64,000 nucleotides of DNA from Comamonadaceae bacterium (lineage in GTDB: Bacteria; Pseudomonadota; Gammaproteobacteria; Burkholderiales; Burkholderiaceae_C): assembly GCA_021299875.1 (NCBI GenBank), contig JAJTEW010000011.1, forward strand, positions 30,429 through 94,428, written 5' to 3'. Both the position numbers and the translations under genes were made by a program. The notes under the pieces were generated by a model, which did no database searches, had not been told where the DNA came from, and saw only the letters and a program-made list of their open reading frames with translations. How positions within the stretch are numbered: the first letter of the stretch is position 1; each line of letters begins with the position of its first letter. Shown one piece after another: positions 1-8,436 of this stretch.

Positions 1-174
1 AAGGTGGGCAACACGCTGGTCTTGGAGCCGGTCACGTTATGGCCTCAGCGCGGATCGGCTGCAGCGCTGCGCATGGCACTTGAAGAGATCAAAAAACTCG
101 GGCCTTGCGAAGACACCTTCCCGGATGTTGACGAAGGCGTGCTGCCGCTCGATGACATTGTCTTCAACCCATGA
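1..174 (+). CDS. VapB-type antitoxin, 3' end only
   Basis: Frame 1 is open from the first base to a TGA at 172-174, giving the last 57 residues of a protein that starts outside the window. The fragment begins KVGNTLVLEP, which resembles the end of an AbrB/MazE-like DNA-binding fold, and then has an acidic tail (about 45 residues) of the kind that covers the toxin active site. Its stop overlaps the start of the PIN-domain toxin by ATGA, the usual layout of a vapBC pair. The role as antitoxin and autorepressor is inferred from this linkage and the fold resemblance; the family cannot be fixed from a fragment. Confidence 0.7.
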   Translation, partial: KVGNTLVLEPVTLWPQRGSAAALRMALEEIKKLGPCEDTFPDVDEGVLPLDDIVFNP

Positions 175-584
175 CAGCCACCTTTTTTTTGGACACCAAC
201 ATCATCAGCCACATGATGCTGGACGGCGATGGCGCAGCAGCGCGTCGCGCCATTCAAGTGCTGACCGAACAACCCGACATCGATTTGTGCACCAGCATCG
301 TGGTGCAGTGTGAGCTGCTTTATGGCTTGCGCAAATGTCTAAGCCCGCGCCTTGAGCGTGCTTACGAACTGCAAATGCGGGGGCTGAAAGTCATCTCAAT
401 GGAGGAAGCAGATGCACCTGTTTATGCCCAATTGCGAAACGCCCTTGAATCCAATGGCACCCCTCTGGGACCCAACGACATGCTGATCGCGGCGCAAGCC
501 ATGCGCTGTGACGCCACGCTGGTCAGTGCCGATGCCGCCTTTGCCCGCGTGCCCGGCTTGAAGCTGCAAAATTGGCTGGCCTGA
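171..584 (+). CDS. vapC: VapC-family PIN-domain ribonuclease toxin
   Basis: The 137-residue protein has the PIN-domain acidic constellation: D8 in FLDTN, E48 in QCELLYG, D103 in GPNDMLIAA and D121 in SADAAF. These coordinate the metal ion for RNA cleavage. PIN toxins of this class cut tRNA or rRNA when freed from antitoxin; the target here is unknown. It is translationally coupled to the upstream antitoxin (ATGA overlap). All four acidic residues are present and the length is normal for VapC, so the toxin looks intact. Confidence 0.88.
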   Translation: MTATFFLDTNIISHMMLDGDGAAARRAIQVLTEQPDIDLCTSIVVQCELLYGLRKCLSPRLERAYELQMRGLKVISMEEADAPVYAQLRNALESNGTPLGPNDMLIAAQAMRCDATLVSADAAFARVPGLKLQNWLA

Positions 585-617
585 CCCCTTATCTCATTTG
601 ATTTTTTGATGCTGCTC

Positions 618-1340
618 ATGACCACCGCCACCCTCACCGAGTTTGCCCCCGGCCTTGCCATTCAGGGCTTCACCGCGCCCCTGCCGCTGTCCCAATTCAA
701 ACTCATCGCGTTTGACATGGACTCCACGCTCATCAGCATCGAGTGCATCGACGAGATCGCCGACGCCGTGGGCCGCAAGGCCGAGGTGGCCGCTATCACC
801 GAAGCGGCCATGCGCGGCGAGATCACCGACTTCAAAGAGAGCCTGCGTCGGCGCCTGGCCCTGCTCAAAGGCGTGACGCTGGCCGACATGGAACGCGTCT
901 ACACCGAGCGCCTGACCATCAACCCCGGTGCCCATGAACTGATTGCGGCTTGCCAGAAGGCGGGCATGAAGGTGCTGCTGGTCTCGGGGGGCTTCACCTT
1001 CTTTGCCGACCGCGTCAAAGAGCGCCTGAACATCGACTTCGCCCGTTCCAACCGGCTGGAGGTGGTCAACGGTGAACTCACGGGCGGCTTGGTGATGCAA
1101 AGCTGGGGCGACATTTGCGACGGCGCTGAAAAGCGCAGAACGGTGCTGGAAATGGCCTCGTTGATGGGCATCGGCCCACACGAGTGCATTGCCGTGGGCG
1201 ACGGCGCGAACGACCTGCCCATGATGGGCGCTGCGGGATTGTCGGTGGCCTACCACGCCAAACCCAAGGTGCGCGAGCAAGCCATGGTCGCCATCAACCA
1301 AGGTGGGCTCGACCGCTTGCTGGAAGTCGTCAAGCCCTGA
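618..1340 (+). CDS. serB: Phosphoserine phosphatase
   Basis: HAD-superfamily enzyme of 240 residues catalysing the last step of serine synthesis, phosphoserine to serine. Motif I is FDMDSTL with the nucleophile D33 and acid/base D35, followed by the substrate-binding E42. Motif II is LVSGGF (S123) and motif IV is GDGANDLPMM (D195, D199). It lacks the N-terminal ACT domain of longer SerB proteins. In-frame starts at 606 (TTG) and 609 (ATG) are possible; 618 was chosen because homologues begin close to this point, but no clear Shine-Dalgarno sequence decides it. It is on the same strand as vapC, 33 bases downstream, and is probably unrelated to it in function. Confidence 0.9.
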   Translation: MTTATLTEFAPGLAIQGFTAPLPLSQFKLIAFDMDSTLISIECIDEIADAVGRKAEVAAITEAAMRGEITDFKESLRRRLALLKGVTLADMERVYTERLTINPGAHELIAACQKAGMKVLLVSGGFTFFADRVKERLNIDFARSNRLEVVNGELTGGLVMQSWGDICDGAEKRRTVLEMASLMGIGPHECIAVGDGANDLPMMGAAGLSVAYHAKPKVREQAMVAINQGGLDRLLEVVKP

Positions 1341-1352
1341 AGTCACGCCCCC

Positions 1353-1562
1353 TCAGCGGCGCAGCGGTTTGAGCAGATCGCTCAGGCCGTTGTGGTCGAT
1401 CTCTTGCATCAGCTGCAGCAGTTGCCCGATTTCACCTTTGGGGAAACCTTCACGCGCAAACCAATTGAGGTAGTTACCGGGCAAATCGGCGATCAACATG
1501 CCTTTGTGTTTGCCGTACGGCATAGGGGTGGTCACGAGCTTCACCAGGTCTTCGGGTTTCAT
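1353..1562 (-). CDS. DUF3820 family small protein
   Basis: The 69-residue protein has the DUF3820 signature: MPYGKHKGMLIADLPGNYL followed by an acidic/leucine-rich C-terminus ending in LKPL. The Pfam family is annotated as a putative quorum-sensing-regulated virulence factor; its biochemical role is unknown. The start at 1562 is chosen because family members begin at MKPEDLV; an upstream extension would overlap the preceding hydrolase gene. It is the last gene of a minus-strand run (aminotransferase, hydrolase, this gene), with 25 bases after the hydrolase stop. Confidence 0.8.
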   Translation of the reverse strand: MKPEDLVKLVTTPMPYGKHKGMLIADLPGNYLNWFAREGFPKGEIGQLLQLMQEIDHNGLSDLLKPLRR

Positions 1563-1587
1563 GGACGCGCTTTCATGCCATGTCTGC

Positions 1588-2295
1588 TCAGGCCTCGCCC
1601 CACAACCAAGACCGCACACGGGCATGGAAAGCTTCGGGCCGTGAAATCATCACCCAATGCCCGCAGGGCAAGCCTTGCACCGCGCTGCCAGGCTGGGCAG
1701 CGACTCTATCCAACCATTTGGCCGAATGGAACATGAAAGGTTTGCGCGCCCCATAAACAAACAAAAGCGGCATCGGCAACTGGACGGGCGCCGCATGCTT
1801 CAAGCCACCCGCCGTGCCGAACCACTGCATGGCGTAGGGGTAGTTCATCTTGTGGGTGACACGACCAGCGTCGGAGGGACAGCGCAGCCACCGCGCCATG
1901 GATTCGCGTCGCAAAGCGCCCGAGTTGTGGTCGCCCACGTCCACCGCCACCACGCGGGCCACACGATCGGGGTGGCGCATGGCGAATTCATAACCAAACA
2001 TGCAGCCCCAGTCGTGCAGCATCAAGGTCACCGGCTTGTCGGGGCTGATGCGGTCAACAATCTGACGCAACAGCTGGCACATGTCGTCCAAGCGGGTGAC
2101 TGCAGGGCCGGATTCAAAACCGGGCAGGGTCAGTCGGGCGCAGGTGGCACGGTCTTGCAAGGCCGCCACAGTGCCGTCCCACAAGGCTCGGGTGTCAGGC
2201 CAGCCGTGCAGCATGAGGATGACCTCGTCACCCTGCCCCTGCAGCCACACGTCAGTACCGTTGACGGTGATGCACAGTTCCGTTCCAGCAACCAT
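1588..2295 (-). CDS. Alpha/beta-fold hydrolase
   Basis: The 235-residue protein has an oxyanion-hole HGWPD near residue 30, a nucleophile elbow LHDWGCMFG with Asp95 as likely nucleophile, and a C-terminal GHWVM His213. An Asp nucleophile in HDWG is typical of the epoxide hydrolase and haloalkane dehalogenase branch rather than of serine esterases. There is no signal peptide, so it is cytoplasmic. It starts 3 bases after the aminotransferase stop, so the two are probably co-transcribed. The substrate cannot be read from sequence. Confidence 0.82.
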   Translation of the reverse strand: MVAGTELCITVNGTDVWLQGQGDEVILMLHGWPDTRALWDGTVAALQDRATCARLTLPGFESGPAVTRLDDMCQLLRQIVDRISPDKPVTLMLHDWGCMFGYEFAMRHPDRVARVVAVDVGDHNSGALRRESMARWLRCPSDAGRVTHKMNYPYAMQWFGTAGGLKHAAPVQLPMPLLFVYGARKPFMFHSAKWLDRVAAQPGSAVQGLPCGHWVMISRPEAFHARVRSWLWGEA

Positions 2296-2298
2296 GGC

Positions 2299-3495
2299 TT
2301 ACAAAGCTTTGGCCAGCCGCGAAACACCTTCTAGAATCTTCTCTTCGCCTACGGTGGCAAAGCTCAAGCGGAATGTGGCGTGACCGGGGTTCGCACAGAA
2401 GAACGGTGTACCCGGCACAAAGGCCACACCTTTTTCGATGGCACGTTTGGCAAACACGTTGCCATCATTCACCTTGCCGCCTGCACCCGTGAGGCGCGCC
2501 CAAACAAACAGACCACCTTCGGGCTGCACAAAAGACACCGCATCGCCCAACTCACGGCGCAGCGCATCACCCATGGTTTGGGCGCGTTGGGCGTACACGG
2601 CACGCACTTTGTCCAGTGTGGCGGGCATGCGGCCGGCCAACAGGTATTGCGCCGCCGTGGCTTGGGCAAAAGTGCTGGTGTGCGCGTCGCTGAACTGTTT
2701 GCACATGGTGGCGCGGGCCAACAATTCAGCGGGCGCGACCATCCAGCCCACACGCAGGCCGGGCGACAGCACTTTTGACAAAGAGCCGCAATGCACCAAC
2801 AACTCACGGCTGCCAGGGACGGTGCTGCTCAAGGCCAGCAGGCTGGGCGGTGGGGCTTCACCAAAATACAGATCGCCATACGGGTCGTCTTCGACAATCA
2901 GGGTTTGGTGCTTAACGGCCATCTCCAGAACTTGGCGGCGGCGCTCAGCAGTCATCAGGGCACCGCTCGGATTGCCAAAGGTAGGGATCAAGTACACAAA
3001 CTTCGGCTTGTGCTCAGCGATCAGTTTTTCCAGCTCGTCGGTCTTGACGCCATGGCCGTCCACCGGGGCACTGATGAGTTCAGCCCCATACAAACGGAAG
3101 CACTGGATGGTGGCCAAAAAGGTCGGGCCTTCCACGATCACCTTGTCGCCGGGGCTGATCATGGTTTTGCCGATCAAATCCAGCCCCTGCTGGCTGCCGG
3201 TGGTCACGATCAGCTGCTCGGCGCTCACGTCATGGGCACCTTTTTGGCCCATGAAGTGGGCCAGTTGCGCGCGCAGCGGACCAAAGCCTTCGGTCGCGCC
3301 GTATTGCAAGGCCGCACCGGGGTCTTGGGTCAGCGCAGCGTTGCTGGCTTCGCGGATACCGTCCACGTCAAACATGGCACTGTCGGGGAAACCGCCCGCA
3401 AAGCTGATGATGCCCGGATTGCCCAAAAGCTTGAACAGCTCACGGATGGCAGAGGTTTCGACGTTGTTCAGGCGATCGGCGAATTGCAAAGGCAT
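2299..3495 (-). CDS. PLP-dependent aminotransferase (fold type I, class I/II)
   Basis: A 398-residue aminotransferase of the 2-aminoadipate/aromatic (LysN/AAD-like) group. It has the N-terminal ISFAGGFPD substrate motif, the cofactor region TTGSQQGLDLI, NPSGA in the middle, and the Schiff-base lysine in GSLSKVLSPGLRVGW. Start 3495 (MPLQFADRL) is preceded by a GGGAAG ribosome-binding site; the frame stays open to 3546. It is the first gene of a three-gene minus-strand set with the hydrolase and the DUF3820 protein, divergent from nth. The donor amino acid is not predictable with confidence. Confidence 0.88.
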   Translation of the reverse strand: MPLQFADRLNNVETSAIRELFKLLGNPGIISFAGGFPDSAMFDVDGIREASNAALTQDPGAALQYGATEGFGPLRAQLAHFMGQKGAHDVSAEQLIVTTGSQQGLDLIGKTMISPGDKVIVEGPTFLATIQCFRLYGAELISAPVDGHGVKTDELEKLIAEHKPKFVYLIPTFGNPSGALMTAERRRQVLEMAVKHQTLIVEDDPYGDLYFGEAPPPSLLALSSTVPGSRELLVHCGSLSKVLSPGLRVGWMVAPAELLARATMCKQFSDAHTSTFAQATAAQYLLAGRMPATLDKVRAVYAQRAQTMGDALRRELGDAVSFVQPEGGLFVWARLTGAGGKVNDGNVFAKRAIEKGVAFVPGTPFFCANPGHATFRLSFATVGEEKILEGVSRLAKAL

Positions 3496-3561
3496 GGTGT
3501 ATCTTCCCGGGTTGACTTGGCCGTCATTTTGCCAACTTCTGCACACCTACTTTTTACCGCC

Positions 3562-4194
3562 ATGAAACCCGCACAGATCGAATCTTTCTTTGCCACCCTG
3601 CAAGCCGCCAACCCCATGCCCGTGACCGAGTTGGAATACACCAGCGTGTTTGAGCTGTTGGCCGCTGTGCTGCTGTCGGCCCAGGCCACCGACGTGGGCG
3701 TGAACAAGGCCACGCGCAAGCTGTTCCCCGTGGCAGGCACGCCACAAAAGATCATCGACCTCGGGCTGCAGGGGCTGGAGGGCTACATCAAAACCATTGG
3801 CCTGTACCGCAGCAAAGCCAAGCACCTGATGGAAACTTGCCGCATCTTGGTGGAGCAGCACGGCGGCCAGGTGCCCCGCAGCCGTGAAGCCCTCGAAGCC
3901 CTGCCCGGCGTCGGGCGCAAAACGGCCAATGTCGTGCTCAACTCGGCCTTTGGTGAGGCGACCATGGCCGTCGACACACACATTTTTCGCATGGGCAACC
4001 GCACAGGCTTGGCCCCGGGCAAAACGCCCTTGGCGGTGGAGCTCAAATTGCTCAAGCGCATACCCGCCAAATATCTGGTCGATGCCCACCACTGGCTGAT
4101 CCTGCACGGGCGCTATGTGTGCCAAGCCCGAAAACCCTTGTGCGTGCAATGTTCGGTGTCGGATTTTTGCGATTTCAAGCCTAAAACAGCCTGA
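3562..4194 (+). CDS. nth: Endonuclease III (DNA glycosylase/AP lyase)
   Basis: A 210-residue base-excision-repair enzyme that removes oxidised pyrimidines. The helix-hairpin-helix is LPGVGRKTANVV with the catalytic Lys120; Asp138 lies in VDTHIFRM. The C-terminal iron-sulphur cluster cysteines are C187, C194, C197 and C203 (spacing 6-2-5). Residue numbers agree with those of the E. coli enzyme, which supports the start at 3562 although the frame remains open far upstream through the antisense of the aminotransferase gene. It diverges from the aminotransferase. Confidence 0.97.
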   Translation: MKPAQIESFFATLQAANPMPVTELEYTSVFELLAAVLLSAQATDVGVNKATRKLFPVAGTPQKIIDLGLQGLEGYIKTIGLYRSKAKHLMETCRILVEQHGGQVPRSREALEALPGVGRKTANVVLNSAFGEATMAVDTHIFRMGNRTGLAPGKTPLAVELKLLKRIPAKYLVDAHHWLILHGRYVCQARKPLCVQCSVSDFCDFKPKTA

Positions 4195-4341
4195 GATTCA
4201 AACCCACGGCAGGACCCAAATCACGCATGCAGGGCGGGTAAAATCATTCTTTTGCCCTATTGACAGCATCAGCCCACTCGGCTGGCGCCCGTCTGCCAAA
4301 GCGCCTTGACGCTCGGTTTTTCCATTTCCAAATACCCACCC

Positions 4342-5127
4342 ATGACACGCCCTCTGCCGCGTGCCCATTTCAACAGTTCTCCACTGGTGCGGTTTTTGAC
4401 CGAAAGCGCCATGATGGAGGCTGCCCAAGAGACCGACGATGTCGGGCATAAACTGGGCGATTGGCTCAATTTTCGGCAAGCCATCCATTTGCAATCCGTA
4501 TTGCAGGCAGACGTCCAAAGCGCAGATCCTTTGCCCGCGCACATCCAACGGGCTGTTCCCATCAGCCCAGCCGCTTTGGCCCTCCACGTGGACAAGCTCA
4601 GGGCCCAATTGGCCGAGTCGATCACACAAGGCGCGCCCGCGGGCTCGGGCTTGACGCTCATCCAGATGCCTGCCGCCGAACTGATCGAGCCGGTTGACCC
4701 CAAAACAGCTTACGCCCCCTACCGACGATTCCATGCGGCCCACCAACGGCAAATGGAAAGCAGCTTACGCAGCCTGCGGGCCAGTGTGCGGTGGCAACTG
4801 AGCAAGCGAGGTGGCCAGTTACAGCAACTGGCCCTGCTGGATGCCGCTTTTGAGAACATCCTCAGCGAGCGAGAGGCCGCGCTTCTGGGCAAAGTGATCC
4901 AGATGCTTGAAAAACGGTTTGTACAAGCCCTCAAATTGCACCTCAAACAAGCCTATGAAACCCCCACAGGCACGGCCACTGCGCCGGATGGGCCCGGCCA
5001 AGCCTTGTCTTGGTTGATGCCCCATCGCCAAGCGCTGCGGACCGCCCTGTTGGCCGAATTGGACACCCGCTTGCAGCCAACCCTCGGTTTGCTCGAAGCC
5101 CTCACATCAGAGAACCCCGACCCATGA
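4342..5127 (+). CDS. DUF3348 family protein, first gene of stator-like operon
   Basis: A 261-residue soluble protein with no signal peptide or membrane segment, matching the DUF3348 pattern: RAHFNSSPLVRFL at the N-terminus, a proline-rich middle, and a charged helical region (about residues 125-210) with YRRFHAAHQRQME and LDAAFE.ILSEREAALL. The family is essentially a Burkholderiales one and has no established function. Its stop overlaps the start of the DUF802 gene by ATGA, so it is translationally coupled to the MotA-like protein. A role as a cytoplasmic partner of that membrane complex is inferred only from conserved linkage. Start 4342 was chosen over 4306 because family members begin at this Met. 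Confidence 0.8.
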   Translation: MTRPLPRAHFNSSPLVRFLTESAMMEAAQETDDVGHKLGDWLNFRQAIHLQSVLQADVQSADPLPAHIQRAVPISPAALALHVDKLRAQLAESITQGAPAGSGLTLIQMPAAELIEPVDPKTAYAPYRRFHAAHQRQMESSLRSLRASVRWQLSKRGGQLQQLALLDAAFENILSEREAALLGKVIQMLEKRFVQALKLHLKQAYETPTGTATAPDGPGQALSWLMPHRQALRTALLAELDTRLQPTLGLLEALTSENPDP

Positions 5128-7163
5128 AACGCTTTTCTTTTTCAATCGCCTTTGGTTTGGGCGTGCTGGCGCTGCTCTGGGTGGCCGCAGCTGTGGCCAG
5201 CAGCCATTTTTTGGTGCTGGTGATGACCGCATTGATCGGCGGGGTGTATGGCTTTGGCGCGCTGGAGCTGCGCCGATACCGGGCCACAACGCAGGCGCTG
5301 AACCAAGGCTTGGCCCAAGTCCCACAAGACTTGGCCCACCTGAACGATTGGCTGATCACCTTGCCAGCCGAATTGCACAACCCCGTACGCCAACGACTTG
5401 AGGGGGAGCGCGTGGCCTTGCCCGGCCCTGTTTTTTCTCCCTACCTGATCGGTCTTTTGGTCATGCTGGGCATGTTGGGCACCTTTTTAGGCATGGTGGT
5501 CACGCTCAACGGTGCCGTTTTTGCGCTCGAGGGTTCGAGCAGCATCGCCGGTGTGCGCGCCGCATTCTCTGAGCCGATCAAAGGCTTGGGCCTGGCTTTT
5601 GGCACCTCGGTGGCCGGTGTGGCCACCTCGGCCATGCTGGGCCTGATGAACAGTTTGGCAAGACGCGAACGCGTTTTGTCATCGCAACAACTGGACAGCT
5701 TGATCCACACCCACTTGCACCGGTTTTCACTCGCGCACCTACGGCAAGAAACCTACAAAGCTTTTCAGCAACAGGCACAAGCGTTGCCTCAAGTGGTGGC
5801 ACAACTGCAAAACATGATGGTGCAACTGAGCAGCACCAACGAACAGCTGCATGCGCGTTTGCTCACCAGCCAACAAAGCTTTCACCACGAAGTACAGACC
5901 GCCTACTCGGGTTTGGCCCAATCGGTGGACCAGTCTTTGCAAAGCAGCTTGCGTCAAAGCCTGCAATCGGCCACAGACAGCATGCAACCGCTGGTGCAAG
6001 CGAGCATGGTGCAACTGGCCGATCAGGCCCAAACCCTGAACGATCGTTTGCTGCAGATTGCCCAAGGGCAACTCACCGAGATCAACACCCAATTGACCGG
6101 CACGGCCAAAGCGATGGTCGAGCAGATCGGTTCGGCCCAAGCCCTTCAACTCTCCCAACACAGCGCCGCAGACCAAGAGCGTTTGCAGGTTTGGCAAGCG
6201 GCATTGGTTCAGATGGCTGCATCGCTCAACACCCAATGGCAGGCCTCGGGTGCGCAAACCTTGTCCCAACAACAAGCCATTTGCGACACCTTAAACCGCA
6301 CAGCGCAAGAGCTGACAGTCCACACAAAAACCCAAGCCACCCAAACCCTGGCCGAAATCGTCCGGCTGATGAACAGCAGCGAGGCCCTTGTGCAAGAGCG
6401 CATGGCTTCAGAGACCGCTTGGGCGGCACAACATGCCCAGCGCGCCGAAGAACTGTCGGCCCTGCTGCGCCAAGAGTTGTTGGCCTTGCGCGAACAAGAA
6501 AGCCAACGCGGCGATGCCGCTGTGGCCCGCCTGGCAGAGCTGCAAACGGCCGTGACACATCACTTGTCCACCTTGGGCTTGGCCTTGGAAGCCCCCATCA
6601 CCCGCTTGATTGAAACCGCATCCCAAGCCCCCAAAGCCGCTGCCGAGGTCATTGGCCAGTTGCGTCAGGAAATCTCGTTCAGCGTGGCACGCGACAACGC
6701 ACTGCTGGAGGAACGCAGCCGCATCTTGAACACGCTCAGCACCTTGCTGGACGCGATCAACCATGCCTCCACCGAGCAGCGCGGCGTCATCGATGCGCTG
6801 GTGAAATCAAGCCAGGACAGCTTGGCGCAGGCCTGTGGACAGTTTCAAGTGCATGTGTCGGCCGAGACCGATAAGCTCGGTGGCATTGCCGCGCAGGTCA
6901 CGGCCAGTGCGTTGGATGTGGCGAGCCTGGGTGACACCTTTGGCTTTGCGGTGCGTTCGTTCAGCGAAACCAACGACAAACTCATGGCTCACTTGCAACG
7001 CATCGAGGCGGCCATGAACAAGTCGATGACGCGCAGCGACGAGCAACTGGCCTATTACGTGGCGCAAGCCCGGGAGATTGTTGACTTGAGCATTGGCAGC
7101 CAAAAAGATGTGCTCGAAGCGCTTCAGCGGCGCACCGACTTGACCCCGCAAGGAGCCGTTTGA
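5124..7163 (+). CDS. DUF802 protein: MotA/ExbB/ZorA-like stator subunit with long cytoplasmic tail
   Basis: The 679-residue protein has four predicted membrane segments (about residues 7-25, 28-47, 106-128 and 155-177) and then about 500 residues of Gln/Ala-rich helical tail. The third and fourth segments carry the ExbB/MotA pattern: LGMLGTFLGMV followed by a loop and GLAFGTSVAGVATSAMLGL. A long coiled-coil tail behind a MotA-like core is also the architecture of ZorA of the Zorya anti-phage system. It overlaps the OmpA/MotB-like gene by TGATG, so the two probably form one proton- or sodium-driven complex. Ion-channel function is inferred from the pattern; the physiological role is not known. 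Confidence 0.82.
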   Translation: MKRFSFSIAFGLGVLALLWVAAAVASSHFLVLVMTALIGGVYGFGALELRRYRATTQALNQGLAQVPQDLAHLNDWLITLPAELHNPVRQRLEGERVALPGPVFSPYLIGLLVMLGMLGTFLGMVVTLNGAVFALEGSSSIAGVRAAFSEPIKGLGLAFGTSVAGVATSAMLGLMNSLARRERVLSSQQLDSLIHTHLHRFSLAHLRQETYKAFQQQAQALPQVVAQLQNMMVQLSSTNEQLHARLLTSQQSFHHEVQTAYSGLAQSVDQSLQSSLRQSLQSATDSMQPLVQASMVQLADQAQTLNDRLLQIAQGQLTEINTQLTGTAKAMVEQIGSAQALQLSQHSAADQERLQVWQAALVQMAASLNTQWQASGAQTLSQQQAICDTLNRTAQELTVHTKTQATQTLAEIVRLMNSSEALVQERMASETAWAAQHAQRAEELSALLRQELLALREQESQRGDAAVARLAELQTAVTHHLSTLGLALEAPITRLIETASQAPKAAAEVIGQLRQEISFSVARDNALLEERSRILNTLSTLLDAINHASTEQRGVIDALVKSSQDSLAQACGQFQVHVSAETDKLGGIAAQVTASALDVASLGDTFGFAVRSFSETNDKLMAHLQRIEAAMNKSMTRSDEQLAYYVAQAREIVDLSIGSQKDVLEALQRRTDLTPQGAV

Positions 7164-7813
7164 TGCTGGAGAACGATGCCGACGTCGATGCCACATCCCC
7201 CATCTGGATATCGTTTGCAGACCTGATGACGGGTCTGCTGGGCGCTTTTGTGTTGCTCTTGGTCGGCGTCATGGCAGCACAGCTGGACATGGCCTCCAAA
7301 TTGGAAGACGAGGTGCAAAAACGCCAAGTGGAAGAACAAAAACGCTTGTCGCTGGAGCAGGCGCTGGCCATTCCTTTGGCCAGCGGACGCATCACTTTGA
7401 ACAATGGGCGCATCGGCATCAGCGGCAAACTGTTGTTCGAACTCAACTCGGACAAGCTCGAACCCGAAGGCAGGCAGCTGCTCAAAAGTTTGGTGGTGCC
7501 ATTGCGCAGTTATCTGCAGTCTCGGGATGAAATGTTGATGGTCAGTGGCTTCACCGACGACAAAGCCATTGGCCAACGCAACCGCCAATTTGAGGACAAC
7601 TGGGAGCTTTCTGCCCAACGCGCCCTCACCGTGACCCGAACTTTGATTGAGGAAGGCATGCCGTCCTCGGCCCTGTTCGCAGCCGCATTCGGGCAAGAGC
7701 AGCCTCTGGTGGCCAACACCAACGACTTGGCTCGGGCCCAAAACCGACGGGTCGAGATGGCACCGGTCCCCAAAGCGGCCAAGGGCGCCCAAGCGGTTGC
7801 AGCGCCTCAATGA
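7163..7813 (+). CDS. MotB/ZorB-like OmpA-domain protein
   Basis: The 216-residue protein has one N-terminal membrane helix (about residues 18-38) in the pattern WISFADLMTGLLGAFVLLL. Asp20 is at the position of the ion-carrying Asp of MotB, followed by a short coiled coil and a periplasmic OmpA-type peptidoglycan-binding domain (about 85-205; FELNSDKL, NWELSAQRA, NRRVEM). It follows the DUF802 gene with a TGATG overlap and an AAGGAG site at 7150-7155, which fixes the start at 7163. Together they have the composition of a MotA/MotB or ZorA/ZorB unit. Its stop overlaps the next start by ATGA. Confidence 0.85.
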   Translation: MLENDADVDATSPIWISFADLMTGLLGAFVLLLVGVMAAQLDMASKLEDEVQKRQVEEQKRLSLEQALAIPLASGRITLNNGRIGISGKLLFELNSDKLEPEGRQLLKSLVVPLRSYLQSRDEMLMVSGFTDDKAIGQRNRQFEDNWELSAQRALTVTRTLIEEGMPSSALFAAAFGQEQPLVANTNDLARAQNRRVEMAPVPKAAKGAQAVAAPQ

Positions 7814-8385
7814 CCAACGCCCCATCGCCACGGCCTGCACTTGCCGCCTTGGACCCGGTGGGCTGGCATTACACCAAACAGCTGTCACTTCGTGCCAGTG
7901 AAGCCACGGGCCTCACGCGCGAATTGCTGCTGGCCAAACTGGAAAAGACCTTGTCCGAGATGAATGCGCGCTGGGATGCCAAGGCGATGCGCGTCATGCC
8001 CGAACCCGATGCCGCTTTGCCCTCTCCCTTGGCGCAGCTGTTGCAAGAGATGACACCGGCATCCGATGAAACACGGCCCCACACGTCCAGCAAGCCCAAC
8101 GCTTGGCGCGCCGAAAGCCCTCGCATTCAACAGTTTCGCAAGCAGCTGGGACACATCCGTGTGCAAAAACAGGTGACCCAAGCCATGGCTCAAGCCCCGC
8201 AAAACGCTGGTCCGATCAACTCACACATGTTGGTGTTGCGCTCTCTCGGCCAGATGCGCGAGGCATCGCCGGACTACTTGGGCAGGTTCATGGTCTACCT
8301 GGACACACTGCTGTGTTTGGATGCGCCCAACGCCAGCAAGCCTCCCACGCCAAAAAAACGAAGAGCAACACGCTCAGACCCATAA
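7810..8385 (+). CDS. DUF2894 family protein, last gene of stator-like operon
   Basis: A 191-residue soluble, basic protein (basic C-terminal tail KKRRATR) with the DUF2894 features: an N-terminal alpha-helical region and the C-terminal INSHMLVLRSLGQMREASPDYL...YLDTLLCLD block. Function unknown. It is coupled to the OmpA-like gene by ATGA. DUF3348 and DUF2894 bracket the membrane pair, so they may be effector, regulator or assembly factors of the complex; this is inference. It converges on the glutaredoxin gene with 51 bases between them. Confidence 0.8.
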   Translation: MTNAPSPRPALAALDPVGWHYTKQLSLRASEATGLTRELLLAKLEKTLSEMNARWDAKAMRVMPEPDAALPSPLAQLLQEMTPASDETRPHTSSKPNAWRAESPRIQQFRKQLGHIRVQKQVTQAMAQAPQNAGPINSHMLVLRSLGQMREASPDYLGRFMVYLDTLLCLDAPNASKPPTPKKRRATRSDP

Positions 8386-8436
8386 GGGCAACGGCCCCAA
8401 GTGATCAATCCGTTTGGTTTTGCCCCAAGGGCAGAT

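Noticed and set aside
4342..8385. Calling the stator operon a Zorya defence system
   Set aside because: Only the ZorA/ZorB-like architecture is present; no ZorC, ZorD or ZorE homologue and no other defence gene is adjacent, so it is reported as ZorAB-like only.
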